In this document: positions 1 through 9,312 of the stretch, one piece after another
Layout: every line of letters starts with the position of its first letter
How positions within the stretch are numbered: the first letter of the stretch is position 1
Program-made: the position numbers and the translations under genes
The notes under the pieces: model-generated
Seen by the model: the letters and a program-made list of their open reading frames with translations, nothing else
Told to the model about the DNA's origin: nothing
Database searches by the model: none
Origin: Pseudomonas sp. CROZ-RG-20F-R04-15
Lineage (GTDB): Bacteria > Pseudomonadota > Gammaproteobacteria > Pseudomonadales > Pseudomonadaceae
Length of the DNA stretch: 64,000 nucleotides
Direction of reading: 5' to 3'
NCBI RefSeq assembly: GCF_022662375.1
Contig: NZ_JAKNQL010000006.1
Location: 248,001-312,000, forward strand

Positions 1-134
1 ACCTGCAACTGACCGGCCGACTTGCGCCGGCCCTTGCTGCGCAATGCGGCAAAACTGGCGAGCACCACCAGAATGGCGATCACCAGGGTAACGGTCTTGG
101 CCAGGAAGCTGGCGTATTCGGTGAAAAACTCCAC
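1..134 (-). CDS. sohB: Inner-membrane peptidase SohB, N-terminus only
   Basis: Only the first 44 codons are in the window; the gene runs off the left edge. It reads from a GTG at 134, preceded by TAAGGAG six to seven bases upstream. The visible peptide starts MEFFTEYASF, has one hydrophobic segment at about residues 11-29 and then a basic stretch (RSKGRRK). This is how pseudomonad SohB, a signal-peptide-peptidase-like S49 serine protease, begins: one membrane anchor followed by a cytoplasm-side basic patch. The catalytic part is outside the window. The call rests on recognition of the N-terminus. Confidence 0.8.
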   Translation of the reverse strand, partial: MEFFTEYASFLAKTVTLVIAILVVLASFAALRSKGRRKSAGQLQ

Positions 135-338
135 AGAGACTCCTTAGAACAGTGCGTGGATGTGAAACACACGCGGGATGGCTCCAGCATACCCATGCGC
201 CGGCTCATCGGCCAGCCGTGAAACCTCTGGCAACACCCCTGTAACGGGCATTTCAAACAAGCGTATGTTTTTTCATTGACAGCTCCCCGCCATCCTCATA
301 ACCTCGCCAAACCTTCAACGTACCGGGATGACGCGGAC

Positions 339-1049
339 GTGGGCAGTATCTACTTGATTCGACATGGCCAGGCCTCCTTTGGTGCAGACGACTATGACGT
401 CCTGTCGCCGACCGGTGTGCGTCAGGCAGAAATCCTCGGTCAGCACCTCGCTGAACTGGGGATCAGCTTCGATCGCTGCCTCGCCGGAGACCTGCGTCGT
501 CAGCAACACACGGCCACCAGCGCGCTGGAGCAGTTCACCGCCAAAGGCCTGCCGGTGCCGATCCTGGAAACCGATTCTGCCTTCAACGAATTCGATGCCG
601 ACGCGGTTATCCGCGCCCTGCTCCCGGACATGCTGGCGGACGAGCCGGAGGCGCTCGACATCCTGCGCAACGCCGCGCAGAACCGTGGCGAGTTCCAACG
701 TATTTTTGCCCTGATCATCGAACGCTGGCTGGCCGGCACTTACGACACGCCGGGGCTGGAAAGCTGGCTGGGTTTCGTCGAACGCGTCCAGGCCGGGCTG
801 CACCGAATTCTTGATCTGGCCGATAAAAACCAGAAAATCGCCGTGTTCACCTCCGGCGGCACCATCACCGCCCTGCTCCACCTCATTACGCAAATGCCTG
901 CCAGACAGGCCTTTGAATTGAACTGGCAAATCGTCAACACCTCGCTAAACCAGCTGAAGTTCCGCGGTCGCGAGGTGGCTCTGGCTTCCTTCAACAGTCA
1001 CGCACACCTGCAACTGCTGAAGGCTCCGGAACTCATCACTTTTCGCTGA
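339..1049 (+). CDS. Histidine phosphatase superfamily (phosphoglycerate-mutase-like) protein
   Basis: A 236-residue protein of the histidine phosphatase fold. The signature LIRHGQ lies at residues 6-11, with His9 the expected phosphate-accepting residue, followed by an LSPTGVRQAE segment typical of the family. I chose the GTG at 339 (GGGATG eight bases upstream) because the family normally starts a few residues before RHG; the open frame extends upstream to a TTG at 276. The second catalytic histidine, normally in an HGG motif near the C-terminus, is not there: the equivalent position reads FTSGG. Activity may therefore be altered or lost. The substrate is unknown. It lies 50 bp upstream of the SCP2 gene in the same direction, so the two are probably co-transcribed. 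Confidence 0.8.
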   Translation: MGSIYLIRHGQASFGADDYDVLSPTGVRQAEILGQHLAELGISFDRCLAGDLRRQQHTATSALEQFTAKGLPVPILETDSAFNEFDADAVIRALLPDMLADEPEALDILRNAAQNRGEFQRIFALIIERWLAGTYDTPGLESWLGFVERVQAGLHRILDLADKNQKIAVFTSGGTITALLHLITQMPARQAFELNWQIVNTSLNQLKFRGREVALASFNSHAHLQLLKAPELITFR

Positions 1050-1099
1050 GTCCGGATAACTGTGAACCTTGCTGTAATCAACCTCATAAGGATCGAACC

Positions 1100-1417
1100 A
1101 TGACCTCCGTAGCTGATGCCGTAAAAGCAATGCAAGCCAAGTTCAACCCAGCCGCTGCTGCCGGTCTGGATCTGGTTTTCGGTTTCAACATCACCGACGA
1201 AGACAAGCAGTACTCGCTGATCGTCAAAGACGGCACTTGCGACATCCAGGAAGGTGAAAACCCGGACGCCAACTGCACGCTGGTGCTGGACAGCGAAACC
1301 CTGAAAGGTATCGTCAGCGGCGAAACCGACGGCATGCAGGCTTTCATGGGCGGCAAGCTGCGCGTTGAAGGCGACATGATGCTGTCGATGAAACTGTCCG
1401 AGCTGTTCCCTTCGTAA
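1100..1417 (+). CDS. SCP2 sterol-binding domain protein
   Basis: A 105-residue stand-alone SCP2 (sterol carrier protein 2) domain. Visible family features are the FxFNITDEDK strand, DGTCDIQEGE, and the C-terminal MGGKLRVEGDMMLSMKLSELF helix region that closes the lipid-binding tunnel. Such proteins bind lipids or acyl chains in the cytoplasm; no enzyme activity is implied. The start has a good ribosome site (AAGGA, nine bases upstream). It follows the histidine-phosphatase-like gene at 50 bp, and a strong hairpin terminator comes 40 bp after it, ending the transcript. Confidence 0.9.
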   Translation: MTSVADAVKAMQAKFNPAAAAGLDLVFGFNITDEDKQYSLIVKDGTCDIQEGENPDANCTLVLDSETLKGIVSGETDGMQAFMGGKLRVEGDMMLSMKLSELFPS

Positions 1418-1456
1418 GACAGCAGACCCGCTATCGCGGGACCTGTCGGAATACAC

Positions 1457-1486
1457 CACGAATCCCGCCTCATGGCGGGATTCGTG
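1457..1486 (+). terminator. Hairpin terminator after the SCP2 gene
   Basis: A perfect 13-bp inverted repeat (CACGAATCCCGCC / GGCGGGATTCGTG) with a 4-base loop, followed by TGTTTGG. It lies 40 bp after the SCP2 stop and separates that transcript from the AT-rich NTPase gene. Confidence 0.8.
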
Positions 1487-1622
1487 TGTTTGGATGAGTG
1501 AGCAAACGCTTATGAATCAGGCGGGATCGTGCGTAATGGTTGAGCTGTAAACTTTAACTGCGAAACTTATATAGTTTGATAGTCTGTCAAAATAACTCGA
1601 CACTCAGCCAAATGGATCGGAC

Positions 1623-3569
1623 ATGGACCACCCTGCAATAACCGCCACCAATCGCTCTACCTATGATTACCTCGACTATTACCTGAGCTTGAGCCAACCT
1701 CCAAAATATGCCGTTCTGATCAACGGTAGTTGGGGAACAGGAAAAACGCACTTAATACAAAATTTCATTGCAAAAAACTTCCGCTCTGAACCAACAGGTT
1801 TTCGGGGCTGGCTGTCCGCATACAAAAAAATGCTTATGCAATCATGGATCTGGCGTCTATTTTCAAAAGAAGCTAACAAGCAGCCTGAGCACTGTTATAT
1901 TTATGTCAGCCTATACGGCACCGATTCCATTGAAGACATAAATGATAGAATTATATGCGCGGCTTTTCCGGGACTCAATGTCAAAACTGCCAAGATAATT
2001 GGCGGAATAACTCGCTCAGCCTTGAAAATCTTCCGTTTTGAAACCTCGCTATCACTCAAGAATTTCATCTCCAAATTCCATAAACAACTATATATCTTTG
2101 ATGACTTTGAACGCAGCAACCTACCCAGCAAGATGCTCTTGGGATATATTAACGAATTCATTGAGCACGGCGACAGAAAAGTCATCATTATTGCCAACGA
2201 AGACGAAATCAACGAAAAAGACAAAGACGAATATTTAAAAAGCCGCGAAAAGGTCATCGGAAAGTCGCTTACCATTCAGACGACAACACATGAAGCACTT
2301 GAACACTTTATCAATACCATAAAACACAAAGCCGCCCGACAACTCATCACAGATATGCAAGAAGATATCATCCGCATCTTCCATCACTCCGAGTGTCATA
2401 ACCTGCGTATTTTACGACAGACATTGTGGGATTTTGAACGAATTTTTGCTGCACTCCCATCTCAACAGCAGCAGAACTCCAAAGCTATGGCTTCTCTTGT
2501 AAACATCATTGTCATTTTTTCCATTGAAATCGCACAAAAAAAGATTGGTGCAGTTGATATCCTGAGCCGCCCAGTACAAGCACCGAGTTTCCTGAAGAAA
2601 ATCCAGCAAAGTAAGCCTGAAGAACAGGCTTTTATTGAAATGGAGAATCGGCACCTCACGGTGGATCTACGGGATCAAATTCTTTCTAACACATTGCTTT
2701 CCGAACTGCTTATCCAGGGCACCTTGGATACTGATGCCATCCACTCCTCTCTGGCTAATAGTGTTTACTTCATACGAGAAGAAGACATGCCTGCCCTGGA
2801 TGCACTCAGACGTCCTTATGAACTAACAGAAGAACGTTTCAAAAAAAATCTAGCGCAGTTCGAAGCGCAATATAAAGAGCGGATATTTATCTCACCTCAA
2901 GATATCTTTGAAACATTCGCACTGCGACTCTGGCTTTCATCCCAAAAATCATTAACTGTTGCCCACAGTAGAATTCTATCTCAAGGCAAACAATATTTGC
3001 AGGATCTTTATGATACAAAGAGGCTACCCATACTTACGCCAAAAGATCTGGAGAGTGTGATGTATGGAATTTTCACAGGACACTACCGCTTAGCGTTTCA
3101 GGGCGAAAAATCTGCGGAAGCCGAAGCTTTCTTCTGCGAGTTCAAACGGCTCAGTGATTTGACACAAAACGACCTGGATGTAGAAAGCGCCACTCAACTT
3201 CTGGAGGATATGAAATGCAGTGTCGAACGTTTGGTCTACAGGCTTTCCTACTCCAGCCACCGCGAAGCTGATCACATCCACCCCGCAATCCTGTTACAAG
3301 TCCAGTGCAAAGAGTTCGTCTCTACACTTCTTGATCTTCACCCCAAACAGCAACAGATCATTCTGGGAGCGTTTAGAGCACGCTACAGCTTCACACCAAT
3401 AAACGCGAAGGAAACAGGCGAGCGTGAGTGGTTGTTCAGCGTTCGTGAAATGATTCTGACGCGTGCCCAAGAGTTATCTCTATTCCAACAACAACGCCTC
3501 TCTTCGAATGTTGAAAACTTTCTCGACCCTTACATTGAAGACATCCGCTCCCTCAAAGTCTCTGGATAG
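1623..3569 (+). CDS. KAP-like P-loop NTPase, possible accessory or defence gene
   Basis: A 648-residue P-loop ATPase. Walker A is GSWGTGKT at residues 35-42, a Walker B-like YIFDDFER lies at 157-164, and a sensor-like strand IIIANEDE at 188-195. The rest (about 230-648) looks mostly helical with no recognised domain. This layout fits the KAP/STAND-like NTPase group, often annotated as P-loop NTPase fold protein. I see no clear membrane insert, which many KAP proteins have. Base composition is clearly AT-richer than both neighbours, with many AAA/ATT codons, which suggests horizontal acquisition. It has its own leader (TATAGT at about 1569) and ends 3 bp from the convergent yejF stop. There is no integrase or partner gene beside it. 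Family members occur in phage-defence islands, but function here is not known. Confidence 0.65.
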   Translation: MDHPAITATNRSTYDYLDYYLSLSQPPKYAVLINGSWGTGKTHLIQNFIAKNFRSEPTGFRGWLSAYKKMLMQSWIWRLFSKEANKQPEHCYIYVSLYGTDSIEDINDRIICAAFPGLNVKTAKIIGGITRSALKIFRFETSLSLKNFISKFHKQLYIFDDFERSNLPSKMLLGYINEFIEHGDRKVIIIANEDEINEKDKDEYLKSREKVIGKSLTIQTTTHEALEHFINTIKHKAARQLITDMQEDIIRIFHHSECHNLRILRQTLWDFERIFAALPSQQQQNSKAMASLVNIIVIFSIEIAQKKIGAVDILSRPVQAPSFLKKIQQSKPEEQAFIEMENRHLTVDLRDQILSNTLLSELLIQGTLDTDAIHSSLANSVYFIREEDMPALDALRRPYELTEERFKKNLAQFEAQYKERIFISPQDIFETFALRLWLSSQKSLTVAHSRILSQGKQYLQDLYDTKRLPILTPKDLESVMYGIFTGHYRLAFQGEKSAEAEAFFCEFKRLSDLTQNDLDVESATQLLEDMKCSVERLVYRLSYSSHREADHIHPAILLQVQCKEFVSTLLDLHPKQQQIILGAFRARYSFTPINAKETGEREWLFSVREMILTRAQELSLFQQQRLSSNVENFLDPYIEDIRSLKVSG

Positions 3570-3572
3570 TCT

Positions 3573-5171
3573 TTAAAATGTGCTGGTTCGTTTTTGACGA
3601 CCCGGCACTGCAGCCAGCAGCAACTCCCGGGTATACGGATGCTGCGCCGCATGAAACAGCGCATTCGTCTCTCCCCGCTCCACCACCTCGCCATCCTTCA
3701 TCACAATCAAGTCATGCGCCAACGCGCGCACCACCGCCAGATCGTGGCTGATAAACAGGTAAGTCAGGCCGTGTTCTGCCTGCAACCGGCGCAACAACGC
3801 GACGATCTGCTTTTGCACCGTGCGATCCAGCGCCGAGGTCGGTTCATCGAGCAATATCAGATCCGGTTTGAGCACCAGCGCCCGGGCAATGGCGATGCGT
3901 TGTCGCTGGCCACCGGAAAACTCGTGGGGATAGCGATGGCGAGTAGCCGGGTCGAGACCGACATCGCGCAACACATCAATCACCGCCCTCTCGCGCTCAC
4001 CGGCATTCAAATCGCTGTGCACCTGTAGACCTTCGGCGATGATCTGCTCCACGCACAGGCGCGGACTGAGGCTGCCGAACGGATCCTGAAACACCACTTG
4101 CAGACGTTTGCGCAGCGGCCGAAGCTGTTTACCGCTCAAGTGTTCCAGCGCCTCGCCTTGAAAGCGAATACTGCCTTGGGCATCGAGCAAACGCAGAATC
4201 GCCTGGCCCAGCGTCGACTTGCCGGAACCGGATTCGCCGACGATCCCCAAGGTTTTACCGCGCTGGAGATTCAGATCAATGCCGTTGGCCGCGTGCAAGT
4301 ACGACTTGGCGCGCAGCCAGCCACCGCCCAAACGGAAGCGCACATTGAGGTCACGCACCACCAGCAAATCTTCCGCAGGCTCCCGGCACAACGCTTCGCC
4401 ACCCGGTTCAGCATTGAGCAACTCGACGCTATAAGGATGCTGAGGCGCGCTGAACAGCTGTTCACACGACGCCTGTTCGACAATCACCCCGCCGCGCATC
4501 ACCGCCACCCGCTGAGCGATATTGCGCACCAGATTCAGGTCATGACTGATGATCAGCAACGCCATGCCCAGCCGCTCCTGCAGTTCTTTGAGCAGCAACA
4601 GAATCTTGCGTTGCACGGTCACGTCCAGCGCGGTGGTCGGCTCGTCGGCGATCAGCAATTGCGGCTCGCAGGCCAGCGCCATGGCAATCATCACCCGTTG
4701 CCGCTGGCCGCCCGATAGCTGATGCGGATAGGCCTTGAGCCGTTCGCGCGGGCGTTGAATGCCGACCAGTTCGAGCAACTGCAGAATCCGTTGGCGCGCC
4801 GCCGCCCCGGCCAGACCTTTGTGCAGCGCAAGGCTTTCACCCAGTTGTCGCTCAATCGTGTGTAAAGGGTTCAGCGAGCTCATCGGTTCCTGAAAAATCA
4901 TCGCGATGCGGTGACCGCGCAGTTGCCGCAGATAGCGTTCATGCACACCGAGCAGCTCCTCGCCGGCATAACGGATGCTGCCGTCGATCCGCGTGATGGC
5001 CGGGTCAAGCAATTGCAGAATACTGTGCGCCGTCACCGATTTACCCGAGCCGGATTCGCCGACCAGCGCCAGGCACTCGCCGGGGCGGATATCGAGGTCG
5101 ATGCCATGCACCACAGGCTGGCCATTGAAGGCGACGCGCAGGTCGCGTATTTCGATCAGATGTTCAGGCAT
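3573..5171 (-). CDS. yejF: Peptide ABC importer, fused double ATPase YejF
   Basis: A 532-residue protein with two complete ABC cassettes. The first has Walker A GESGSGKS at 38-45 and signature LSGGQRQR; the second, from about residue 270, has GESGSGKST and FSGGQRQR. Each carries an [11 protein letters not shown] or [11 protein letters not shown]alker B. It powers the YejABEF oligopeptide (microcin C-type) importer at the inner membrane. The ATG at 5171 was chosen because GAGGACT sits just upstream and it lies 1 bp after the yejE stop; the longer frame to 5195 would overlap yejE. It is the last gene of the operon yejA-yejB-yejE-yejF. Confidence 0.92.
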   Translation of the reverse strand: MPEHLIEIRDLRVAFNGQPVVHGIDLDIRPGECLALVGESGSGKSVTAHSILQLLDPAITRIDGSIRYAGEELLGVHERYLRQLRGHRIAMIFQEPMSSLNPLHTIERQLGESLALHKGLAGAAARQRILQLLELVGIQRPRERLKAYPHQLSGGQRQRVMIAMALACEPQLLIADEPTTALDVTVQRKILLLLKELQERLGMALLIISHDLNLVRNIAQRVAVMRGGVIVEQASCEQLFSAPQHPYSVELLNAEPGGEALCREPAEDLLVVRDLNVRFRLGGGWLRAKSYLHAANGIDLNLQRGKTLGIVGESGSGKSTLGQAILRLLDAQGSIRFQGEALEHLSGKQLRPLRKRLQVVFQDPFGSLSPRLCVEQIIAEGLQVHSDLNAGERERAVIDVLRDVGLDPATRHRYPHEFSGGQRQRIAIARALVLKPDLILLDEPTSALDRTVQKQIVALLRRLQAEHGLTYLFISHDLAVVRALAHDLIVMKDGEVVERGETNALFHAAQHPYTRELLLAAVPGRQKRTSTF

Positions 5172-5172
5172 A

Positions 5173-6195
5173 TCAAGTCCTCGGATCAAACGCATCGCGG
5201 CAGGCTTCGCCGATGAATACCAGCAGTGAAAGGATCAGCGCCAAGGCAAAGAACGCGGTCAAACCGAGCCACGGCGCTTGCAGATTGCTCTTGCCCTGAC
5301 CGATCAACTCCCCCAGCGAAGCGCTGCCGGCCGGCATGCCGAAACCGAGAAAATCCAGCGCTGACAAGGTCGCAATCGCGCCGGTGAGAATGAACGGCAG
5401 ATACGTCAGCGTCGCGCTCATGGCATTGGGCAGGATGTGCCGAACGATCACCTGCGCATCGCCGACACCCAGCGCCCGCGCGGCTTTCACGTACTCCAGA
5501 CCGCGACTGCGCAGGAACTCGGCCCGCACCACATCGACCAGGCTCAACCAGGAAAACAGCGCCATGATCCCCAGCAACCACCAGAAGTTCGGCTCGACAA
5601 ACCCGGACAGAATGATCAGCAGGTACAACACCGGCAGCCCCGACCACACCTCCAGCAAACGTTGACCGATCAGGTCGACCCAGCCGCCGTAGTAACCCTG
5701 CAATGCGCCGGCGGCGATGCCGATCAGCGCACTCGCCGCCGTCAGCGCCAAGGCAAACAGCAGCGAAACACGCGTGCCGAAAATCACCCGCGCCAGCACG
5801 TCCCGCGCCTGATCATCGGTGCCCAGCCAGTTGTCGCCAGTGGGCGGACTCGGTGCCGGTTCCGTCAGGTCGTAATTGACCGTGTCGAACGCGAACGGAA
5901 TCGGCGCAAACCACAGCCGTCCGCCCTGGCCCTCGATCAATTGCCGCACCTGCGCGCTGCGATAGTCCGGCTGAAATGGCAGCTCGCCGCCGAAGTCCTG
6001 CTCGGTATAACGCTTGAACGCCGGGAAATACCAGTCGCCCTGATACGTCACCAGCAGCGGTTTGTCATTGGCCACCAGCTCACCGCCGAGGCTCAGGCCG
6101 AACAGCGCGAGAAACAGCCACAACGACCACCAGCCACGGCGATGCGCTTTGAACCGCGCCCAGCGACGCTGACCGATTGGAGATAATGTCAGCAT
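5173..6195 (-). CDS. yejE: Peptide ABC importer permease YejE
   Basis: A 340-residue inner-membrane permease of the DppC/OppC type. One membrane span lies near residues 24-42. A long periplasmic stretch with SPPTGDNWLGTDDQARDVLAR follows, then five C-terminal spans. The EAA loop that contacts the ATPase reads EYVKAARALG...RHILPN. It pairs with YejB to form the channel. Its start overlaps the yejB stop by one base and its stop is 1 bp from the yejF start, so translation of the three is coupled. Confidence 0.92.
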   Translation of the reverse strand: MLTLSPIGQRRWARFKAHRRGWWSLWLFLALFGLSLGGELVANDKPLLVTYQGDWYFPAFKRYTEQDFGGELPFQPDYRSAQVRQLIEGQGGRLWFAPIPFAFDTVNYDLTEPAPSPPTGDNWLGTDDQARDVLARVIFGTRVSLLFALALTAASALIGIAAGALQGYYGGWVDLIGQRLLEVWSGLPVLYLLIILSGFVEPNFWWLLGIMALFSWLSLVDVVRAEFLRSRGLEYVKAARALGVGDAQVIVRHILPNAMSATLTYLPFILTGAIATLSALDFLGFGMPAGSASLGELIGQGKSNLQAPWLGLTAFFALALILSLLVFIGEACRDAFDPRT

Positions 6196-7259
6196 CAGGC
6201 AGCCCTCGCGGTGAAGTCGATGCGCGGGTCGACCAGCGTGTAGCAGAGGTCGCCGAGCAGTTTTATCAGCAGGCCGAACAGGGTGAAGATGAACAGCGAG
6301 CCGAACACCACCGGATAATCGCGGGCGACTGCTGCTTCGTAGCTGAGGCGGCCGAGGCCATCCAGCGAGAAGATCACTTCGATCAGCAGCGAGCCGCCGA
6401 AGAACACCGTCACCAACGCTTGCGGCAAACCGGCGACGACCAGCAGCATCGCATTGCGAAACACATGGCCGTACAACACCTGCTTTTCACTCAGGCCCTT
6501 GGCGCGTGCGGTGACCACGTACAGTCGCGAGATCTCGTTGAGAAAGCTGTTCTTGGTCAGGATGGTCAACGTGGCAAAACCGCCAATGACCAAGGCGATC
6601 ACCGGCAGCACCAAGTGCCAGAAATAGTCGGCCACCTTGGCCCACGGCGACAGTTCGGCGAAGTTGTCCGAAACCAGTCCGCGCACCGGAAACCAGTCCA
6701 GCGCGGTGCCACCGGCAAAGACCACGATCAGCAACAGCGCGAAGAGAAACCCCGGCAGCGCATAACCGATGATGATCGCCACGCTGCTCCAGACATCGAA
6801 CGCCGAGCCGTTGTGCACGGCTTTGCGAATGCCCAGCGGAATCGACACCAGATAGGTGATCAGTGTCGCCCACACGCCCAGCGACAAGGTCACCGGGAGT
6901 TTCTGCCAGATCAGTTCGGTGACGCTGGCACCGCGAAAGAAACTCTGACCGAAATCCAGTTGCGCATAGCTTTTGAGCATCAGCCACAAACGTTCGCTGG
7001 GCGGTTTGTCGAAGCCATACTGGCGCTCGATATCGGCCAGCAGTTTCGGGTCCAGCCCTCGGGTCGCGCGGGATTCACCGCCAACGGTTTCGACATGGCT
7101 GGAACCCACCGCCGCGCCCACGCCGATCCCCTGCAAGCGCGCAATGGCCTGCTCCACCGGGCCACCGGGCGCGGCTTGGACGATAACGAAATTGACCAAC
7201 AGGATCGCCAGCAACGTCGGCACGATCAACAGCAAGCGCCGCAGGCTATAACCCCACAT
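6195..7259 (-). CDS. yejB: Peptide ABC importer permease YejB
   Basis: A 354-residue permease of the DppB/OppB type. The N-terminal span (about residues 10-30) is followed by a periplasmic loop including [22 protein letters not shown], then further spans. The EAA loop reads [21 protein letters not shown]. With YejE it forms the peptide channel. Its first 14 bases overlap the end of yejA, so it is translationally coupled to the binding protein gene. Confidence 0.92.
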   Translation of the reverse strand: MWGYSLRRLLLIVPTLLAILLVNFVIVQAAPGGPVEQAIARLQGIGVGAAVGSSHVETVGGESRATRGLDPKLLADIERQYGFDKPPSERLWLMLKSYAQLDFGQSFFRGASVTELIWQKLPVTLSLGVWATLITYLVSIPLGIRKAVHNGSAFDVWSSVAIIIGYALPGFLFALLLIVVFAGGTALDWFPVRGLVSDNFAELSPWAKVADYFWHLVLPVIALVIGGFATLTILTKNSFLNEISRLYVVTARAKGLSEKQVLYGHVFRNAMLLVVAGLPQALVTVFFGGSLLIEVIFSLDGLGRLSYEAAVARDYPVVFGSLFIFTLFGLLIKLLGDLCYTLVDPRIDFTARAA

Positions 7260-9087
7260 GGCTGTACTCCTTGGGCATCTGAGTATTGGTCAGTGCGGTG
7301 GGGCTGATTTCCCACCAGGTGTCGAGACCGGCGTCGTACAGCGGCGCAATCGCTGGTCGGCCGAAGCGGTTCCACCACACCGTGGAAATCCCCGGCGGGT
7401 AATAGTTGGGCACCCAGTAATAGCCCCACTGCAACACCCGATCCAGCGCATGAGCATGGCGCAGCAGGCTCTGGCGATTGTCGGCCTGTACCAGCCCTTC
7501 GAGCAGTGCATCGACGGCCGGATCGCGCAGCACCATGTAATTGTTCGAGCCGGGATCAGCGGCGCCGTCGGAGCCGAAGTAATTGAACATCTCGCGCCCC
7601 GGCGCCTGACTCACCGGGTAACCGGCGACGATCATGTCGTAATCGCGATTGCGCACGCGGTTGGTATATTGCGCGGTGTCGACCTGGCGGATATCGAAGC
7701 CGATGCCGATCTGCGCGAGGTTGCGTTTGAACGGCAATAACAGCCGTTCGAAACCTTTCTGGCCATTGAGAAACGTGAAGTGCAATGGCTCGCCACTGGC
7801 ATTCACCAACTGATCGCCCTGAGGTTTCCAGCCAGCGGCTTCAAGCAGTTTCAGTGCCTGCAATTGTTCGGCGCGGATGTTGCCACTGCCGTCGGTTTTC
7901 GGTGCTTCAAACACCGTGGTGAACACTTCCTCGGGAATCTGCCCGCGCAACGGCTCAAGAATCTTCAGCTCTTCGGCATCCGGTAACGCAGTGGCCGCCA
8001 ATGCGCTGTGGGAGAAGTAGCTGCGCTGACGCAGGTACATGCTGCGCATCATCTGCCGGTTGCTCCATTCGAAATCCCAGAGCATGGCGATCGCCTGACG
8101 CACGCGACGATCCTGAAACAGTGGTTTTTGCAGGTTGAACACAAAGCCCTGCGCACCTTGCGCAGCACCGGGCGCGAGGTGCTCACGGAGCAATTTGCCT
8201 TGCGCGAGTGCAGCGCCCGCGTAGCCGATGGTGAAACTGGTGGCCGAGAACTCGCGGTTGTAATCGAAGCCGCCGGCCTTGAGCACCTGCCGTGACACGT
8301 CGGTGTCGGCGAAGAACTCCACGCTCAATTGATCGAAGTTGTAGAGGCCGCGCGTGATCGGCAGGTCCTTGGCCCACCAGTCCTGTACCCGTTGGAATTT
8401 CACGCTGCGCCCGGCATCCACCGCGCTGATGCGGTACGGGCCGCTGCCCGGCGGAATCTCGAAACCGCCGCCCTCGGCAAAATCCCGCGTACGCCACCAA
8501 TGCTCGGGCAGCACTGGCAGTGTCGCCAGGTCCAGCGGCAAAGTGCGGCTGTCGTTGTTCTTGAAGAGGAAGCGCACCTGCGTCGGCGACTCGACGACGA
8601 CCTCGGCGACATCGCGAAACTGCTGGCGGTATTTGAGGCTGCCCTGAGTGGTGAACAGGTTGAAGGTGTAGCGCACGTCTTCGGCGGTGATCGGCGTGCC
8701 GTCGTCGAAACGCGCCTTCGGGTTCAGGTAGAAGCGTATCCAGCGGCGGTCCGGATCGAGCTCCATTTGCTGCGCCACCAGACCGTAGACGCTGTAGGGT
8801 TCGTCCTTGCTGCGATAGGCCAGTGGCGCGTAGAGCCAGCCATCGATGTCGGCCACGCCGGTGCCTTTGTCGGTGTAGGGAATCAAGTGGTCGAACGGGC
8901 CGCTTTCCAGCGACGAGCGACGCAGGCTGCCGCCCTTCGGCGCGTCGGGGTTGGCGTAGGCCAGGTGCTGGAAGTCGGGGGCGTATTTGGCGGGTTCGCC
9001 GTAGACCGTTAATGCCGGTTGCGGGGCGGCCCAACTGAACGGTATTAGAAGCGCGAAAGCGCTGAATAAAATGAGCCTGGAGAACAT
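7246..9087 (-). CDS. yejA: Periplasmic peptide-binding protein YejA
   Basis: A 613-residue extracellular solute-binding protein of the SBP_bac_5 family. It has a classical signal peptide, with cleavage probably after the [10 protein letters not shown] segment near residue 21. The conserved [20 protein letters not shown] and [15 protein letters not shown] blocks follow. It captures oligopeptides (YejA of enterobacteria handles peptide-nucleotide microcin C and antimicrobial peptides) and delivers them to YejBE. It is the first gene of the operon. Upstream lie a paired REP hairpin (9124-9198) and a 40-bp block (9235-9274) also found before both TonB receptors nearby, suggesting common control. 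Confidence 0.9.
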   Translation of the reverse strand: MFSRLILFSAFALLIPFSWAAPQPALTVYGEPAKYAPDFQHLAYANPDAPKGGSLRRSSLESGPFDHLIPYTDKGTGVADIDGWLYAPLAYRSKDEPYSVYGLVAQQMELDPDRRWIRFYLNPKARFDDGTPITAEDVRYTFNLFTTQGSLKYRQQFRDVAEVVVESPTQVRFLFKNNDSRTLPLDLATLPVLPEHWWRTRDFAEGGGFEIPPGSGPYRISAVDAGRSVKFQRVQDWWAKDLPITRGLYNFDQLSVEFFADTDVSRQVLKAGGFDYNREFSATSFTIGYAGAALAQGKLLREHLAPGAAQGAQGFVFNLQKPLFQDRRVRQAIAMLWDFEWSNRQMMRSMYLRQRSYFSHSALAATALPDAEELKILEPLRGQIPEEVFTTVFEAPKTDGSGNIRAEQLQALKLLEAAGWKPQGDQLVNASGEPLHFTFLNGQKGFERLLLPFKRNLAQIGIGFDIRQVDTAQYTNRVRNRDYDMIVAGYPVSQAPGREMFNYFGSDGAADPGSNNYMVLRDPAVDALLEGLVQADNRQSLLRHAHALDRVLQWGYYWVPNYYPPGISTVWWNRFGRPAIAPLYDAGLDTWWEISPTALTNTQMPKEYSHVGL

Positions 9088-9123
9088 GGGCAGATCCTTT
9101 TACACGGTGTCGCTGACGGCCTC

Positions 9124-9198
9124 TTCGCGAGCAAGCTCGCTCCCACATGGATCTTCAGTGAACTCAAGTCCCTGTGGGAGCGAGCTTGCTCGCGAAGG
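9124..9198. repeat. Paired REP hairpin (REPIN)
   Basis: Two inverted REP sequences, TTCGCGAGCAAGCTCGCTCC at 9124 and its complement ending at 9198, around a 25-base spacer. It lies in the leader between yejA and the shared 40-bp block, so it would be transcribed in the yejA 5' region if the block is the promoter. Confidence 0.9.
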
Positions 9199-9234
9199 CG
9201 TCAGTGCATTCAACACACCTTCTGCCTACCTGTG

Positions 9235-9274
9235 ATGTGCAACAGGCCGGCGATTTTTATAGGGCAGGCTTTAG
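9235..9274 (-). promoter_or_regulatory. Shared 40-bp upstream block, yejA copy
   Basis: Read on the minus strand this is CTAA, 8 bases, CTATAAA, 15 bases, GCACAT. The same words with the same spacing occur upstream of the two TonB receptor genes at 12002-12041 and 16277-16316. In all three cases the block lies in the 5' non-coding region of a minus-strand uptake gene, so it is probably a promoter. A target for the FecI-type sigma factor encoded at 17278 is an inference. It is about 150 bp from the yejA start, farther than in the other two. Confidence 0.6.
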
Positions 9275-9312
9275 ATCGATAGGTGACTAAAACCGGCCAT
9301 CACTGATCATTC

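Noticed and set aside
1418..3572. Prophage or integrative element around the KAP-like gene
   Set aside because: There is no integrase, phage gene, tRNA target or terminal direct repeat; only one AT-rich gene.
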